Source: Bacillus zhangzhouensis (GTDB lineage: Bacteria; Bacillota; Bacilli; Bacillales; Bacillaceae). From it: a DNA stretch of 64,000 nt. This document shows positions 28,956 to 38,599 of the stretch, one piece after another. A model generated the notes under the pieces. It worked only from the letters and a program-made list of their open reading frames with translations, did no database searches and was not told the DNA's origin. Position 1 is the first letter of the stretch. The number at the start of each line of letters is the position of its first letter. The stretch is taken from the NCBI RefSeq assembly GCF_000715205.1, contig NZ_JOTP01000005.1, positions 124,001-188,000 of the forward strand, written 5' to 3'. The position numbers were made by a program, and so were the translations under genes.

Positions 28956-29048
28956 TTATAAAAAGGTTGCTGCTCCTGCTAATAGTGAAGAAATTAACAG
29001 CAAGCTAATCATGAGCAATACCATAAATTTCATGAATTTCTGAGACAT
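28956..29048 (-). CDS. prli42: Stressosome-associated membrane miniprotein Prli42
   Basis: A 30-codon gene encodes a single-helix protein MSQKFMKFMVLLMISLLLIS plus ...SLLAGAATFL. A short basic/polar N-terminus followed by one membrane helix ending AGAATFL matches the Prli42 family, which anchors the stressosome to the membrane in Listeria and is widespread in Bacilli. The SD on the minus strand is AGGGGTG. It lies between the yqjB-like and yqjC genes. Identity rests on my recognition of the family pattern, without a search. Confidence 0.75.
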   Translation of the reverse strand: MSQKFMKFMVLLMISLLLISSLLAGAATFL

Positions 29049-29149
29049 ATCGCACCCCTATTACGGAAGATTTTTGCGACGAGCGCACCTTTCTTTATTC
29101 TAGCTGGTTTTTTAGTACGCGACAAGTGATCAACAAAGGAAGTGAACGG

Positions 29150-29572
29150 ATGAACCAAATCGATCATATCGCCATTGCTGTCTTTTCTATTAAAGAAACA
29201 AGTCATACGCTTCATCAACTGTTTAACTGGCAATTTTCAGACATACAAGAAATTCCTGAACAAGAGATTAAGGCGTCCTTCGCTTCACTTGGTGACCTGC
29301 ACATTGAATTAATTGAACCGATGGCAGATCATAGCAAATTACATACCTTCCTAACAAAAAGAGGAGAGGGTCTTCATCATATTGCATTAAAGTCAGATGA
29401 CATTCAGGCTGATCTTACCCATCTTGATCACTTAGACGTACAGCTCCTTCAAAAAACAGCACAAATGGGTGCCAGCGGAAAACGTATCGCATTTATTTCA
29501 CCAAAAGAAACAGCGGGTGTGTTATTTGAATTGTGTGAGCCCTTGAAAGGAGAGAAATATGGCGATGAATGA
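29150..29572 (+). CDS. yqjC: Methylmalonyl-CoA epimerase-like VOC protein
   Basis: This 140-residue vicinal-oxygen-chelate protein resembles methylmalonyl-CoA epimerase. The metal ligands of the family are visible: His in IDHIAIAV, Glu in HIELIEPM, His in GEGLHHIALKSDD and Glu near the end (VLFELCEP). I start at ATG 29150 after AAGGAAGTG; an upstream in-frame start lacks an SD. It overlaps yqjD by 14 bases, which supports a shared acyl-CoA pathway. Confidence 0.88.
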   Translation: MNQIDHIAIAVFSIKETSHTLHQLFNWQFSDIQEIPEQEIKASFASLGDLHIELIEPMADHSKLHTFLTKRGEGLHHIALKSDDIQADLTHLDHLDVQLLQKTAQMGASGKRIAFISPKETAGVLFELCEPLKGEKYGDE

Positions 29573-31028
29573 ATCGTTCAATGACTTGTCTGAATGGCGA
29601 GAGAAGGCTTTAAAGGGCGGTGGTGAAAAACGAGCAGCGGCTCAACGAAACAAAGGAAAGCTGACTGTTCGTCAGCGGCTGCATGAACTTCTTGATCAGG
29701 ATAGCTTGATGGAAATGCAGCCGTTTGCAAAAGGTTACAGATCAGAGCATGTAGGTGACGGCGTCATTATTGGAACGGGGCTGATTCATGAAAGACCCGT
29801 ATGTGTTTATGCTCAAGATGCGACAGTATATGGGGGATCATTAGGCGAAATGCATGCCAAAAAAATTGCCTCTTTAATGGATCTGGCGGCTAAAAATCAG
29901 ATGCCCATCATCGGTCTAAAAGACTCAGGTGGTGCGAGAATTCAAGAGGGTGTGGTATCATTAGAAGGATACGGTCAGATTTTTAAACGTAACGTGTTGT
30001 ACTCTGGTCAAATCCCGCAAATATCCGTTATTTTAGGCTCATGTGCTGGAGGTGCAGTTTATTCGCCTGCATTGACTGATTTTGTATTCATGACGGAGCA
30101 AACAGCCCATATGTTTTTAACTGGTCCGAAAGTCATAGAGAAGGCAACAGGAGAAACGGTCTGTCCTGACCGGCTTGGCGGTGCAAGTGTTCAGCATCAG
30201 ACAAGCGGGAATGTGCACTATACTGGGAAAGATGAGAGGGACGTGTTAAAAGCGGTTCGAACTCTTTTAACGTACATACCAACGAAACAACAGGCTGTCA
30301 TTCATAGAGAGGCACGTAAGCATGATGCCATTGATCCAGGCGACATCTTGCCAAGGGATCCATCACGCACCTATGATGTCAAACAAGTGGTGACAGCGAT
30401 AACCGATCACGGCTCATTCTTTGAAACGCAGCCTTGTTTCTCGAAAAATATCGTCACAGGTTTTGCCAGATTACAAGGGTCTTCGATTGGTCTTGTCGCC
30501 AATCAGCCAAAGGTGCTGGCAGGAAGCCTTGATCTTGACGCTGCTGATAAAGCGGCCAGGTTTATCCGGTTTTGCGATGCGTTTCATATTCCCATCTTAA
30601 CCCTTGTGGATGTTCCTGGGTTTTTACCAGGGGAGAAAGCTGAGCATGCGGGAATTATCCGGCACGGCGCGAAGCTTCTATATGCGTACGCAGAAGCGAC
30701 AGTTCCAAAAATCACCGTGATTTTAAGAAAGGCGTTTGGCGGTGCATATGTCGCCATGAATAGTAAGGGCTTAGGGGCTGACTTTGTTTATGCATGGCCG
30801 GAGGCAGAAATCGATATCATGGGAAAAACGTTTGCAGACGAAATTGTTCAATCTGCTTCGCAGGAGTTTGACAAGGAACCGAGTGTATTGAAAGCGGCTC
30901 AGTTAGGGCTGGTAGACGATATTTTAACGCCAACTGAAACGAGAGAGCGATTGATTCGCTCATTTGATCTGCTTCGCAGTAAAGTAGAAGATAGACCGTT
31001 AAAAAAGCATGGCAACATGCCGCTATAA
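29559..31028 (+). CDS. yqjD: Acyl-CoA (propionyl/methylmalonyl) carboxyltransferase subunit
   Basis: This 489-residue biotin-dependent carboxyltransferase belongs to the PccB/MmdA family. The two crotonase-like halves are recognisable: LKDSGGARIQEGV and GSCAGGAVYSPAL in the first, LVDVPGFLPGEKAEHAGIIRHGAK and RKAFGGAYVAMNSKGLGADF in the second (each longer motif lies contiguous). It overlaps yqjC. No biotin carboxylase or carrier gene is beside it, so it would have to share those of acetyl-CoA carboxylase or of another locus. Confidence 0.9.
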   Translation: MAMNESFNDLSEWREKALKGGGEKRAAAQRNKGKLTVRQRLHELLDQDSLMEMQPFAKGYRSEHVGDGVIIGTGLIHERPVCVYAQDATVYGGSLGEMHAKKIASLMDLAAKNQMPIIGLKDSGGARIQEGVVSLEGYGQIFKRNVLYSGQIPQISVILGSCAGGAVYSPALTDFVFMTEQTAHMFLTGPKVIEKATGETVCPDRLGGASVQHQTSGNVHYTGKDERDVLKAVRTLLTYIPTKQQAVIHREARKHDAIDPGDILPRDPSRTYDVKQVVTAITDHGSFFETQPCFSKNIVTGFARLQGSSIGLVANQPKVLAGSLDLDAADKAARFIRFCDAFHIPILTLVDVPGFLPGEKAEHAGIIRHGAKLLYAYAEATVPKITVILRKAFGGAYVAMNSKGLGADFVYAWPEAEIDIMGKTFADEIVQSASQEFDKEPSVLKAAQLGLVDDILTPTETRERLIRSFDLLRSKVEDRPLKKHGNMPL

Positions 31029-31044
31029 GAGGAGGAGCACCATC

Positions 31045-32166
31045 ATGATCAATGAGAAACGCTTACTAGACGAATTTTTAGAACTTGTTCAGATTGATTC
31101 GGAAACAAAACACGAAGAAAAGATTGTTGAAGTATTAAAAGAAAAATTTACGCAGCTTGGTCTTAAAGTGGTTGAAGACGATTCAAAGGCGACAACTGGC
31201 CACGGTGCAGGGAACCTCATTTGCACACTTGAAGGAAATCAAGAGGCGGATACAATCTATTTCACTTCTCATATGGACACAGTTGTTCCAGGGAATGGTG
31301 TAAAACCAGTCATTGAAAACGGCTATGTCAAGACGGATGGAACAACCATTCTTGGAGCTGACGATAAAACAGGGCTTGCTGCTATGTTTGAAGCCATCCG
31401 CGTGCTGAAAGAGAAGAATTTGCCGCATGGTACGATTGAATTTGTCATCACGGCAGGTGAGGAATCAGGACTGGTTGGAGCAAAAGCGTTAGATCCGAAA
31501 CTGATGACAGCAAAATATGGCTATGCCCTTGATTCAGATGGCAAGGTCGGTACGATTATCGTGGTTGCGCCAACACAGGCGAAAGTACGCGCAACCATTT
31601 ATGGAAAAACAGCTCACGCAGGTGTGGCACCTGAAAAAGGCGTGTCTGCGATTACCATTGCATCAAAAGCGATTGCCAGCATGCCGCTTGGCCGTATTGA
31701 TGAAGAAACAACGGCGAATATCGGCCGTTTTGAAGGCGGAACGCAAACGAATATTGTCTGCGATCAAGTCGATATTCTTGCTGAAGCACGCTCTTTAGAA
31801 CCTGCAAAAATGGAAGCACAAGTAGCGAAGATGAAAGAAGCCTTTGAAAAAACCGCTAAAGAAATGGGTGGAAGTGCCGATGTACAAATTGACATCATGT
31901 ATCCAGGCTTCAAATTCTCTCACGGCGATCAAGTCGTAGAAGTGGCGAAAAAAGCGGCTGCGAAAATTGGCCGTCCTTCAGAACTACAGACGAGCGGTGG
32001 AGGCAGTGATGCAAACGTCATTGCCGGGAACGGCGTCCCAACCGTCAACCTAGCTGTTGGATATGAAGATATTCATACGAAAAATGAGAAAATGCCGATT
32101 GAAGAATTAGTCAAAACAGCTGAAATGGTTCTCGCCATTATCGAAGAAACGACAAATCCATCGTAA
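31045..32166 (+). CDS. yqjE: M20 peptidase, tripeptidase T-like
   Basis: This 373-residue zinc metallopeptidase has the M20 metal motifs SHMDTVVPG (His and Asp) and GADDKTG, the catalytic glutamates in ITAGEESGLVG and the dimerisation domain around AHAGVAPEKG. Closest family type is PepT-like. I start at ATG 31045 after GAGGAGGAGC rather than the in-frame ATG at 31009, which lies inside yqjD. It is probably cotranscribed with yqjC-yqjD. Confidence 0.9.
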   Translation: MINEKRLLDEFLELVQIDSETKHEEKIVEVLKEKFTQLGLKVVEDDSKATTGHGAGNLICTLEGNQEADTIYFTSHMDTVVPGNGVKPVIENGYVKTDGTTILGADDKTGLAAMFEAIRVLKEKNLPHGTIEFVITAGEESGLVGAKALDPKLMTAKYGYALDSDGKVGTIIVVAPTQAKVRATIYGKTAHAGVAPEKGVSAITIASKAIASMPLGRIDEETTANIGRFEGGTQTNIVCDQVDILAEARSLEPAKMEAQVAKMKEAFEKTAKEMGGSADVQIDIMYPGFKFSHGDQVVEVAKKAAAKIGRPSELQTSGGGSDANVIAGNGVPTVNLAVGYEDIHTKNEKMPIEELVKTAEMVLAIIEETTNPS

Positions 32167-32180
32167 AGGCAGGAGACTCT

Positions 32181-32645
32181 GTGAGCACGCAAAAGATCAT
32201 TATTTTCCAGGTGGGGCAAGAGGATTTTGGCATCAGTGTAGAGCATATTCGTTCGATTGAGAAGGTTCCTTATTTACAAGAAGTATCGAACCTCCCAAAA
32301 GAAATTAAAGGACTCATGTCATTAAGAGGAGAGGTCATTCCAGTCAGTGACACAGGTGTGATGCTTCACGGAAAGCCCCTTGATGTGAACGAACAGTCCA
32401 AGATTTTACTATTTGAATTAAACGATCAAATGATTGGCTGTCTTGTCTCAGATGCGAAAGATATCATTGATATCGAGCTAAGCGAGATCAAGCCATTTCA
32501 TATGAACACAAAAGCATCTGAATATTTCTTCGGCGTCGTGGAGAGAGAGAACAAGATGATTTTACAAGTGGACCCTAGTAAGTTCCTTGGAAAAATTGAG
32601 GACCTCGATCAATTGCCAGAAAGATTGAAAGAAGAATTGGCATAA
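32181..32645 (+). CDS. Orphan CheW-like chemotaxis coupling protein
   Basis: This 154-residue protein is a single CheW domain: IIIFQVGQEDFGISVEHIRSIEK, the conserved GLMSLRGEVIPVSD and ILLFELNDQMIGCLVSDAKDI segments. CheW links chemoreceptors to the kinase CheA. It starts at GTG 32181 after GCAGGAGAC, 14 bases behind yqjE, with no other chemotaxis gene in the window. There is no receiver domain, so it is not CheV. It may couple a particular receptor subset or another signalling pathway. Confidence 0.85.
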   Translation: MSTQKIIIFQVGQEDFGISVEHIRSIEKVPYLQEVSNLPKEIKGLMSLRGEVIPVSDTGVMLHGKPLDVNEQSKILLFELNDQMIGCLVSDAKDIIDIELSEIKPFHMNTKASEYFFGVVERENKMILQVDPSKFLGKIEDLDQLPERLKEELA

Positions 32646-32649
32646 AGAA

Positions 32650-32684
32650 AGCCCCTTATCATCAGATAAGGGGCTCATTTTTAT
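32650..32684. terminator. Terminator between the CheW gene and yidC2
   Basis: Perfect 11-bp stem AGCCCCTTATC/GATAAGGGGCT with an ATCA loop and CATTTTT tail; it lies between convergent genes. Confidence 0.85.
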
Positions 32685-33499
32685 TCAGCAGCTGGGTTGA
32701 TTTGATCGTTTGCCGCAGCTTTCGTTTTTGATTTTTGGTACATCACATTTAAAATAATTGTTTGAATCGTGAGTAATAATCCGCTTGTCATCCAGTATAA
32801 AGGAAGGGCAGCGGGTGCATTGATTGAAATAAACAGCATCATAATTGGGAAAATCATGCCCATCACTTTGGCTTGCTTCAGCGCAGCCTCTGTTTGGGTG
32901 CCTGATTGCTTCGCATATCTTTGCGTGACATAAAATTGCAAGAAATACATAGCGCCTGCAAAGATTGCTACCAATAGATCGGTTTGTCCTAAGTTAAACC
33001 ATAAGAACGAATGTGTTGCGATCTCTGGTGTTGAGCGGATAGCCGAGTAAAAGCCAAGAACAATTGGAATTTGAATCAGCATAGGCAGACAGCCCATCGC
33101 CAGCGGGTTTACGTTGTTCTCTTTGTAAACTTTCATCATTTCCATTTGTAGTTCTTTTTGTTTCTCAGGTTCTTTCGTTTTCTTCAATTTGCTTTGTATT
33201 TGGTCAATTTGAGGTTTAATCAGTGCCATTTTCTCCTGCATGACTTTTTGTTTCTTAAATTGATTCGCAAAAAGCGGGAAAATGAGCAGGCGGACAATCA
33301 ACGTCACGAACATAATGGATAACCCATAATCATCATGAAAGAAGTTCGCAAGCCAAATGATCAACTCAGAAAAAGGCTGGACAAAATAATGATGGAAAAA
33401 CCCATCAGAGCTCGTATTCGTTTGCGCACTTGCCGCAAATGCAGGTGACGCCATCATCATCAAAAATAAAGTAGTGCAAACAGTCAATAAACGTTTCAA
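32681..33499 (-). CDS. yqjG: Membrane protein insertase YidC2 (OxaA2, YqjG)
   Basis: This second YidC/Oxa1 insertase (272 residues) inserts membrane proteins with or without SecYEG. It has an N-terminal signal sequence (about 1-23, ending AFA), the first insertase helix (DDYGLSIMFVTLIVRLLIFP, with the conserved Arg of the hydrophilic groove), a charged cytoplasmic hairpin (KKTKEPEKQKELQMEMMKVY) and further helices with NPLAMGCLPMLIQIPI and ALPLYWMTSG. It starts with TTG, and its SD is buried in a hairpin formed with the end of mifM. Confidence 0.93.
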   Translation of the reverse strand: MKRLLTVCTTLFLMMMASPAFAASAQTNTSSDGFFHHYFVQPFSELIIWLANFFHDDYGLSIMFVTLIVRLLIFPLFANQFKKQKVMQEKMALIKPQIDQIQSKLKKTKEPEKQKELQMEMMKVYKENNVNPLAMGCLPMLIQIPIVLGFYSAIRSTPEIATHSFLWFNLGQTDLLVAIFAGAMYFLQFYVTQRYAKQSGTQTEAALKQAKVMGMIFPIMMLFISINAPAALPLYWMTSGLLLTIQTIILNVMYQKSKTKAAANDQINPAAE

Positions 33500-33501
33500 T
33501 T

Positions 33502-33545
33502 CGTTTCCTCCTCAATAATAAAAATCTAATAAGAGAGAGGAAGCG
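33502..33545 (-). promoter_or_regulatory. RBS-masking hairpin controlled by MifM stalling
   Basis: On the minus strand CGCTTCCTC at the end of mifM (33537-33545) can pair with GAGGAAACG (33502-33510), which holds the 3' half of the yqjG SD (GAGGAGG). A ribosome stalled late in mifM would keep the first arm unpaired and expose the SD. This reproduces the published B. subtilis MifM-YidC2 mechanism. Confidence 0.8.
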
Positions 33546-33834
33546 AATGGTCTTCATCATCATTTGATGATCTTTTCATTCGAATGACTTTACTAATCCA
33601 AGTTGTAATGCGATCATATATGATAAACAGAAAGTCTGTTCGATTCAAGCACGATGCGTTCAACTCTTCCAAACGATGACCACCAAGGTGCTCGTTCATT
33701 CGGCAATCTTTTAATAAAAACGCAATGCCGATAGCCGTCAGCGCTGGAAGAATAATCGTAAAGAATTCAACAAGGAAAAAGACTTCATTGAATGTATCAA
33801 TAATCATGATTATCACATCCATTTCATTACTCAC
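33526..33834 (-). CDS. mifM: MifM, ribosome-stalling sensor of membrane-insertion capacity
   Basis: This 102-residue protein has one hydrophobic segment (about 17-41) and the C-terminal stalling sequence RITTWISKVIRM followed by the acidic run Asp92-Asp93-Glu94-Asp95. Ile76, Trp79 and Met86 have the same spacing as Ile70, Trp73 and Met80 of B. subtilis MifM, which interact with the exit tunnel. When SpoIIIJ activity is low, the nascent chain is not pulled, the ribosome stalls, and yidC2 translation is released. Its position directly before yqjG supports the call. Confidence 0.9.
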   Translation of the reverse strand: MSNEMDVIIMIIDTFNEVFFLVEFFTIILPALTAIGIAFLLKDCRMNEHLGGHRLEELNASCLNRTDFLFIIYDRITTWISKVIRMKRSSNDDEDHSLPLSY

Positions 33835-33914
33835 AGTGTACTATACACCATATGAAATGTCTATTGGAACAAACATGAAGTGACGAAGATCAGATAGATG
33901 TAGGAGGCAGGCAA

Positions 33915-35171
33915 ATGGCTGATTCTCAAAGGAAGGGACGAATCATTTTTCATATTGATATGAATAGTTTTTATGCATCGGTAGAAATGGCGTATGACCC
34001 TTCTCTGAGAGGGAAACCTTTAGCCATTAGTGGAAATGCGAAAGAGCGTAAAGGGATTGTTGTGACGTGTAGCTACGAGGCAAGGGCATTAGGTGTGAAA
34101 CCGCCGATGCCATTGTGGGAAGCGAAGCGGCTTTGTCCTGGACTGATTGTCCGTACGCCAAACTTTGACCGGTATCGCAGCTCCTCACAAGAAATGTTTA
34201 CGATACTAAGAGAATATAGCGATTTAGTTGAACCGGTATCGATTGATGAAGGCTATATTGATTTAACGCATACACCATATGCCGAACATGCAGTGAAAAC
34301 CGCTCATGATATTCAAACGAGGCTAGTAGAAGAGCTCATGCTTCCTTCAAGTATCGGCATTGCACCGAATAAATTTTTAGCCAAAATGGCGTCTAATTGG
34401 AAAAAGCCAATGGGTATCACCATTTTGCGTAAAAGAGATGTCCCGCAAATGCTCTGGCCGCTGCCAGCAGGTGACATGCACGGTGTTGGGCAAAAAACGG
34501 CAGATAAATTGAAAACGATCGGAATTCATACCATTGAAGATTTAGCCAAAGCAAATGAGTATGCGTTAAAAGAATTGCTAGGCATCAATGGACCGAGATT
34601 AAAGCAAAAGGCGAATGGTGAGCATGATGGTATTGTTGATCCAGAAAGGATATACGAATTTAAATCCGTCGGCAATTCTTCAACCCTTCCTCATGATTCT
34701 GACGATACAGATGAGCTCGTCACTTTAATCGATAAACTGTCACAATCCGTGAGCGCAAGGTTAAGGAGAAAAGAAGTGATGGCGAATCGGCTGCTCCTCA
34801 TGATTCGGTATGCTAGCTGGAAAAATATCACGCGAAGCGTCATGCTCACGAATCCAACCGATCGAAAGGAAGATTTATTTGAAGCGGCAAGGCAGTTATT
34901 CCTTAAGCATTGGAATGACCAGCCAGTAAGACTCTTAGGTGTTACAGGGACAGATCTTGTAGAACGAAAAGCAGCCGTCAAGCAGCTTGATTTATTTTCT
35001 TATACAGAAGATGCAAAAGAAGAGCCGCTCCAATCCATTTTAGACGATCTCAAAGAAAAGTATGGAAAGCCATTGGTTCAAAGAGGAATGACCATTAAAG
35101 AAAAAGAGAGCAAAACAAGCGGTACAAGTTTTAATAAAGACTTTTTTCAAGACGAAAAAGGAAATGACTAG
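33915..35171 (+). CDS. polY1: DNA polymerase IV-type Y-family polymerase
   Basis: This 418-residue DinB-type translesion polymerase (yqjH) contains the palm motifs DMNSFYASVEMA (first catalytic Asp) and VSIDEGYIDLT (catalytic Asp-Glu), the helix-hairpin-helix region GVGQKTADKLKTIGI and a little-finger domain. Near the C-terminus KQLDLF matches the sliding-clamp (DnaN) binding motif QxxLF. The SD is GTAGGAGGCAG. I see no LexA box upstream, in contrast to the second Y polymerase at the end of the window. Confidence 0.94.
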   Translation: MADSQRKGRIIFHIDMNSFYASVEMAYDPSLRGKPLAISGNAKERKGIVVTCSYEARALGVKPPMPLWEAKRLCPGLIVRTPNFDRYRSSSQEMFTILREYSDLVEPVSIDEGYIDLTHTPYAEHAVKTAHDIQTRLVEELMLPSSIGIAPNKFLAKMASNWKKPMGITILRKRDVPQMLWPLPAGDMHGVGQKTADKLKTIGIHTIEDLAKANEYALKELLGINGPRLKQKANGEHDGIVDPERIYEFKSVGNSSTLPHDSDDTDELVTLIDKLSQSVSARLRRKEVMANRLLLMIRYASWKNITRSVMLTNPTDRKEDLFEAARQLFLKHWNDQPVRLLGVTGTDLVERKAAVKQLDLFSYTEDAKEEPLQSILDDLKEKYGKPLVQRGMTIKEKESKTSGTSFNKDFFQDEKGND

Positions 35172-35269
35172 CCTGAAAACTTGATAAAAGAGGTGATGTT
35201 GTGGTAATTTCAAAGGGTACATCATTTCAGCAGTAATCAATATAGTGTGTTAGAAGGGACGTCAGAATT

Positions 35270-36679
35270 ATGTCAAAACAACAAATCGGTGTGGTTGGAC
35301 TAGCCGTTATGGGGAAAAACCTTGCCCTTAATATTGAAAGCCGCGGTTTCTCCGTGTCCGTTTATAACAGATCTAGCAGCAAAACAGAAGAATTTCTTCA
35401 AGAATCAAAAGGGAAGAACGTTGTAGGCACATACAGCATCGAAGAATTTGTTCAGTCGCTTGAAACACCGCGTAAAATTCTTTTAATGGTAAAAGCTGGT
35501 GCAGCAACTGATGCAACCATTCAATCATTACTTCCTCACCTAGAGAAAGGTGACATTTTAATTGATGGTGGAAATACATATTACAAGGATACACAAAGAC
35601 GTAATCAAGAGCTTGCGGAAAGTGGTATTCACTTCATTGGAACGGGTGTTTCCGGTGGTGAAGAAGGCGCACTAAAAGGTCCATCTATCATGCCTGGCGG
35701 TCAAAAAGAAGCGCATGAGCTAGTGAAACCAATTTTAGAAGCGATCTCTGCAAAAGTAGATGGAGAGCCTTGTACAACGTATATCGGTCCAGATGGAGCA
35801 GGACATTATGTCAAAATGGTCCATAACGGCATCGAGTACGGAGACATGCAATTGATCTCTGAGTCATACTTTATTTTGAAGCATGTCGCTGGATTATCAG
35901 CAGAGGAGCTTCATGAAGTATTTTCCGAATGGAATAAAGGCGAGCTTGACAGCTACTTAATCGAAATTACAGCTGACATTTTCACAAAAGTGGATGAAGA
36001 AACAAATCAGCCGCTTGTGGATGTCATTTTAGATAAAGCTGGACAAAAAGGAACTGGAAAATGGACAAGCCAAAGCTCACTTGATCTAGGTGTCCCGCTT
36101 CCAATCATCACGGAATCTGTTTTCGCGCGTTTTATTTCTGCGATGAAAGATGAGCGTGTGGAAGCAAGTCAATTAATTCAAGGGCCTGAGCCAACTCAAT
36201 CAGCTGAAGATAAACAAGCATTAATCGAAGCTGTTAGAAAAGCTCTCTTCATGAGTAAGATCTGCTCTTATGCACAAGGTTTTGCGCAAATGAAAGCAGC
36301 ATCTGAAGAATATAACTGGGATTTAAAATACGGTGAAATTGCGATGATCTTCCGCGGTGGATGTATCATTCGTGCAGCCTTCCTGCAGCAAATCAAAGAA
36401 GCATATGACCGTAACCCTGAACTGAAAAACCTATTGCTTGATCCTTACTTCAAGAACATCGTGGAAAGCTATCAATCATCACTTCGTAAAGTCATTTCAC
36501 TTGCAGTAGAACAAGGAGTTCCTGTTCCTTCATTCTCAAGTGCACTTGCTTACTTTGATAGCTATCGCACAGCTGTGCTTCCAGCGAACTTAATCCAAGC
36601 TCAGCGTGACTACTTCGGTGCACATACGTATGAGCGCACAGATAAAGAAGGCGTATTCCATACTGAATGGATGAAATAA
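35270..36679 (+). CDS. gndA: 6-phosphogluconate dehydrogenase (NADP+-dependent)
   Basis: This 469-residue enzyme oxidatively decarboxylates 6-phosphogluconate to ribulose 5-phosphate. The N-terminal dinucleotide motif is [15 protein letters not shown], the substrate-binding stretch is [20 protein letters not shown] (20 residues), and the catalytic Lys lies in [16 protein letters not shown] with the family signature [11 protein letters not shown]. It forms the oxidative pentose phosphate pathway with zwf, located 6 kb downstream on the other strand. Confidence 0.96.
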   Translation: MSKQQIGVVGLAVMGKNLALNIESRGFSVSVYNRSSSKTEEFLQESKGKNVVGTYSIEEFVQSLETPRKILLMVKAGAATDATIQSLLPHLEKGDILIDGGNTYYKDTQRRNQELAESGIHFIGTGVSGGEEGALKGPSIMPGGQKEAHELVKPILEAISAKVDGEPCTTYIGPDGAGHYVKMVHNGIEYGDMQLISESYFILKHVAGLSAEELHEVFSEWNKGELDSYLIEITADIFTKVDEETNQPLVDVILDKAGQKGTGKWTSQSSLDLGVPLPIITESVFARFISAMKDERVEASQLIQGPEPTQSAEDKQALIEAVRKALFMSKICSYAQGFAQMKAASEEYNWDLKYGEIAMIFRGGCIIRAAFLQQIKEAYDRNPELKNLLLDPYFKNIVESYQSSLRKVISLAVEQGVPVPSFSSALAYFDSYRTAVLPANLIQAQRDYFGAHTYERTDKEGVFHTEWMK

Positions 36680-36693
36680 GTATAAAACGGCAG

Positions 36694-36721
36694 AAAACCT
36701 TACCTTTGGTAAGGTTTTTTT
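36694..36721 (+). terminator. Terminator after gndA
   Basis: AAAACCTTACC/GGTAAGGTTTT stem with a TTT loop and T-run. Confidence 0.9.
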
Positions 36722-36796
36722 GTGTTTATATCTATTCGGCTAAAAATCTGAAAAAGAGGGATGCTATGTAAAAAAGAACAGAAAGTAGGGATAGAA

Positions 36797-37644
36797 GTGG
36801 GCATTTTATATGCACTTCTCCCAGCGATATTTTGGGGCAGTATTGTACTCATTAGTGTCAAACTTGGCGGGAATGCCTATCAGCAAACGCTTGGCATTAC
36901 CCTTGGTGCCTTTTTGTTTTCAATCGGTGCCTATTTGATCAAGATGCCAGAGCTCACACCGCTTATTTTTGCGGTTTCAGTCATTTCAGGCATCTTCTGG
37001 AGTATCGGGCAAATGAATCAGCTTTCGAGTGTTGCCTTTTTAGGGGTATCAAAGGCTGTCCCTTTATCAACAGGTATGCAGCTTGTGAGCACAACTTTAT
37101 TTGGCGTCATCGTCTTCAAAGAATGGCAAACGATGACAGTCATACTCATTGGTTCTTGTGCCATTTTACTGATCATTGCAGGTGTTGTGATGACATCCCT
37201 CGGTCAAAAAAAGAGTGGCGGGAATAGCGGAGGCAATTTTAAAAAAGGGATCATCATTCTACTCATTTCAACCGTTGGCTACGTCGGGGATATGTCGTCA
37301 TTTTAAGGTGGTTTCATATTGATGGATGGTCTGCCCTCGTCCCGCAATCCGTCGGTATGCTGCTTTCATCCTTGGCGATTAGTCTAAAGCAAGATCCGTT
37401 TAGCAAATATACGTTCAGAAATATCATTGCAGGGCTTGTTTGGTCGACAGGAAATCTAGGGCTTCTTTTAGCCATTCCGCTAATTGGCGTAGCCGTGAGC
37501 TTTTCGATGTCACAGACAGGAATTGTCATCTCAACATTGGGCGGAATTTACTTATTAAAAGAGAAAGCATCCAAAACAAGCTTTGTGATTGCAGGCTGCT
37601 TGATGATCATTGCAGGCGGCGTGCTATTAGGCTTTACAAAATAG
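36797..37644 (+). pseudogene. glcU: Glucose uptake protein GlcU, frameshifted
   Basis: GlcU is a ten-helix drug/metabolite-superfamily glucose permease. The first frame (36797-37306) encodes helices 1-6 up to TVGYVGDMSSF and a stop; the second frame, whose sequence continues the family as YVVILRWFHIDGW...MLLSSLAISLK to GVLLGFTK (37644), is offset. The break is at about 37289-37290, where two bases (GA) are extra or one is missing compared with the expected VGYVG-YVV. A GTG at 36797 after AGTAGGG is the likely start. It could be a true pseudogene, a phase-variable or strain-specific break, or an assembly error. It heads a glcU-gdh pair. Confidence 0.85.
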
Positions 37645-38442
<798 letters not shown>

Positions 38443-38449
38443 TGACAAA

Positions 38450-38498
38450 GACAAAGAGCTAAAATAAACATCAATTTAGCCCTTTGTCTTCTTTTTTA
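38450..38498 (+). terminator. Terminator after gdh
   Basis: Long stem GACAAAGAGCTAAA/TTTAGCCCTTTGTC (one mismatch) with an AT loop, followed by TTCTTTTTT. Confidence 0.88.
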
Positions 38499-38521
38499 TA
38501 TAAAATACAGACAAATAAAAC

Positions 38522-38577
38522 TAAATGTCTAGACATTTAAAAATAAAAATATATAATATTAAATGGAAGCGCTTTTA
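38522..38577 (+). promoter_or_regulatory. PTS operon promoter with GntR/HutC-type operator and cre site
   Basis: TAAATGTCTAGACATTTA (38522-38539) is a perfect 18-base palindrome overlapping a -35 TAGACA (38530-38535), 16 bases before TATAAT (38552-38557). The TGTCTAGACA core resembles HutC-subfamily GntR operators (for example DasR/NagR GTCTAGAC), fitting the regulator gene at 42210. TGGAAGCGCTTTTA (38564-38577) is a 12/14 match to the CcpA cre consensus near the transcription start. Confidence 0.75.
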
Positions 38578-38599
38578 TTACAACAATGGGGTGAGAGAA

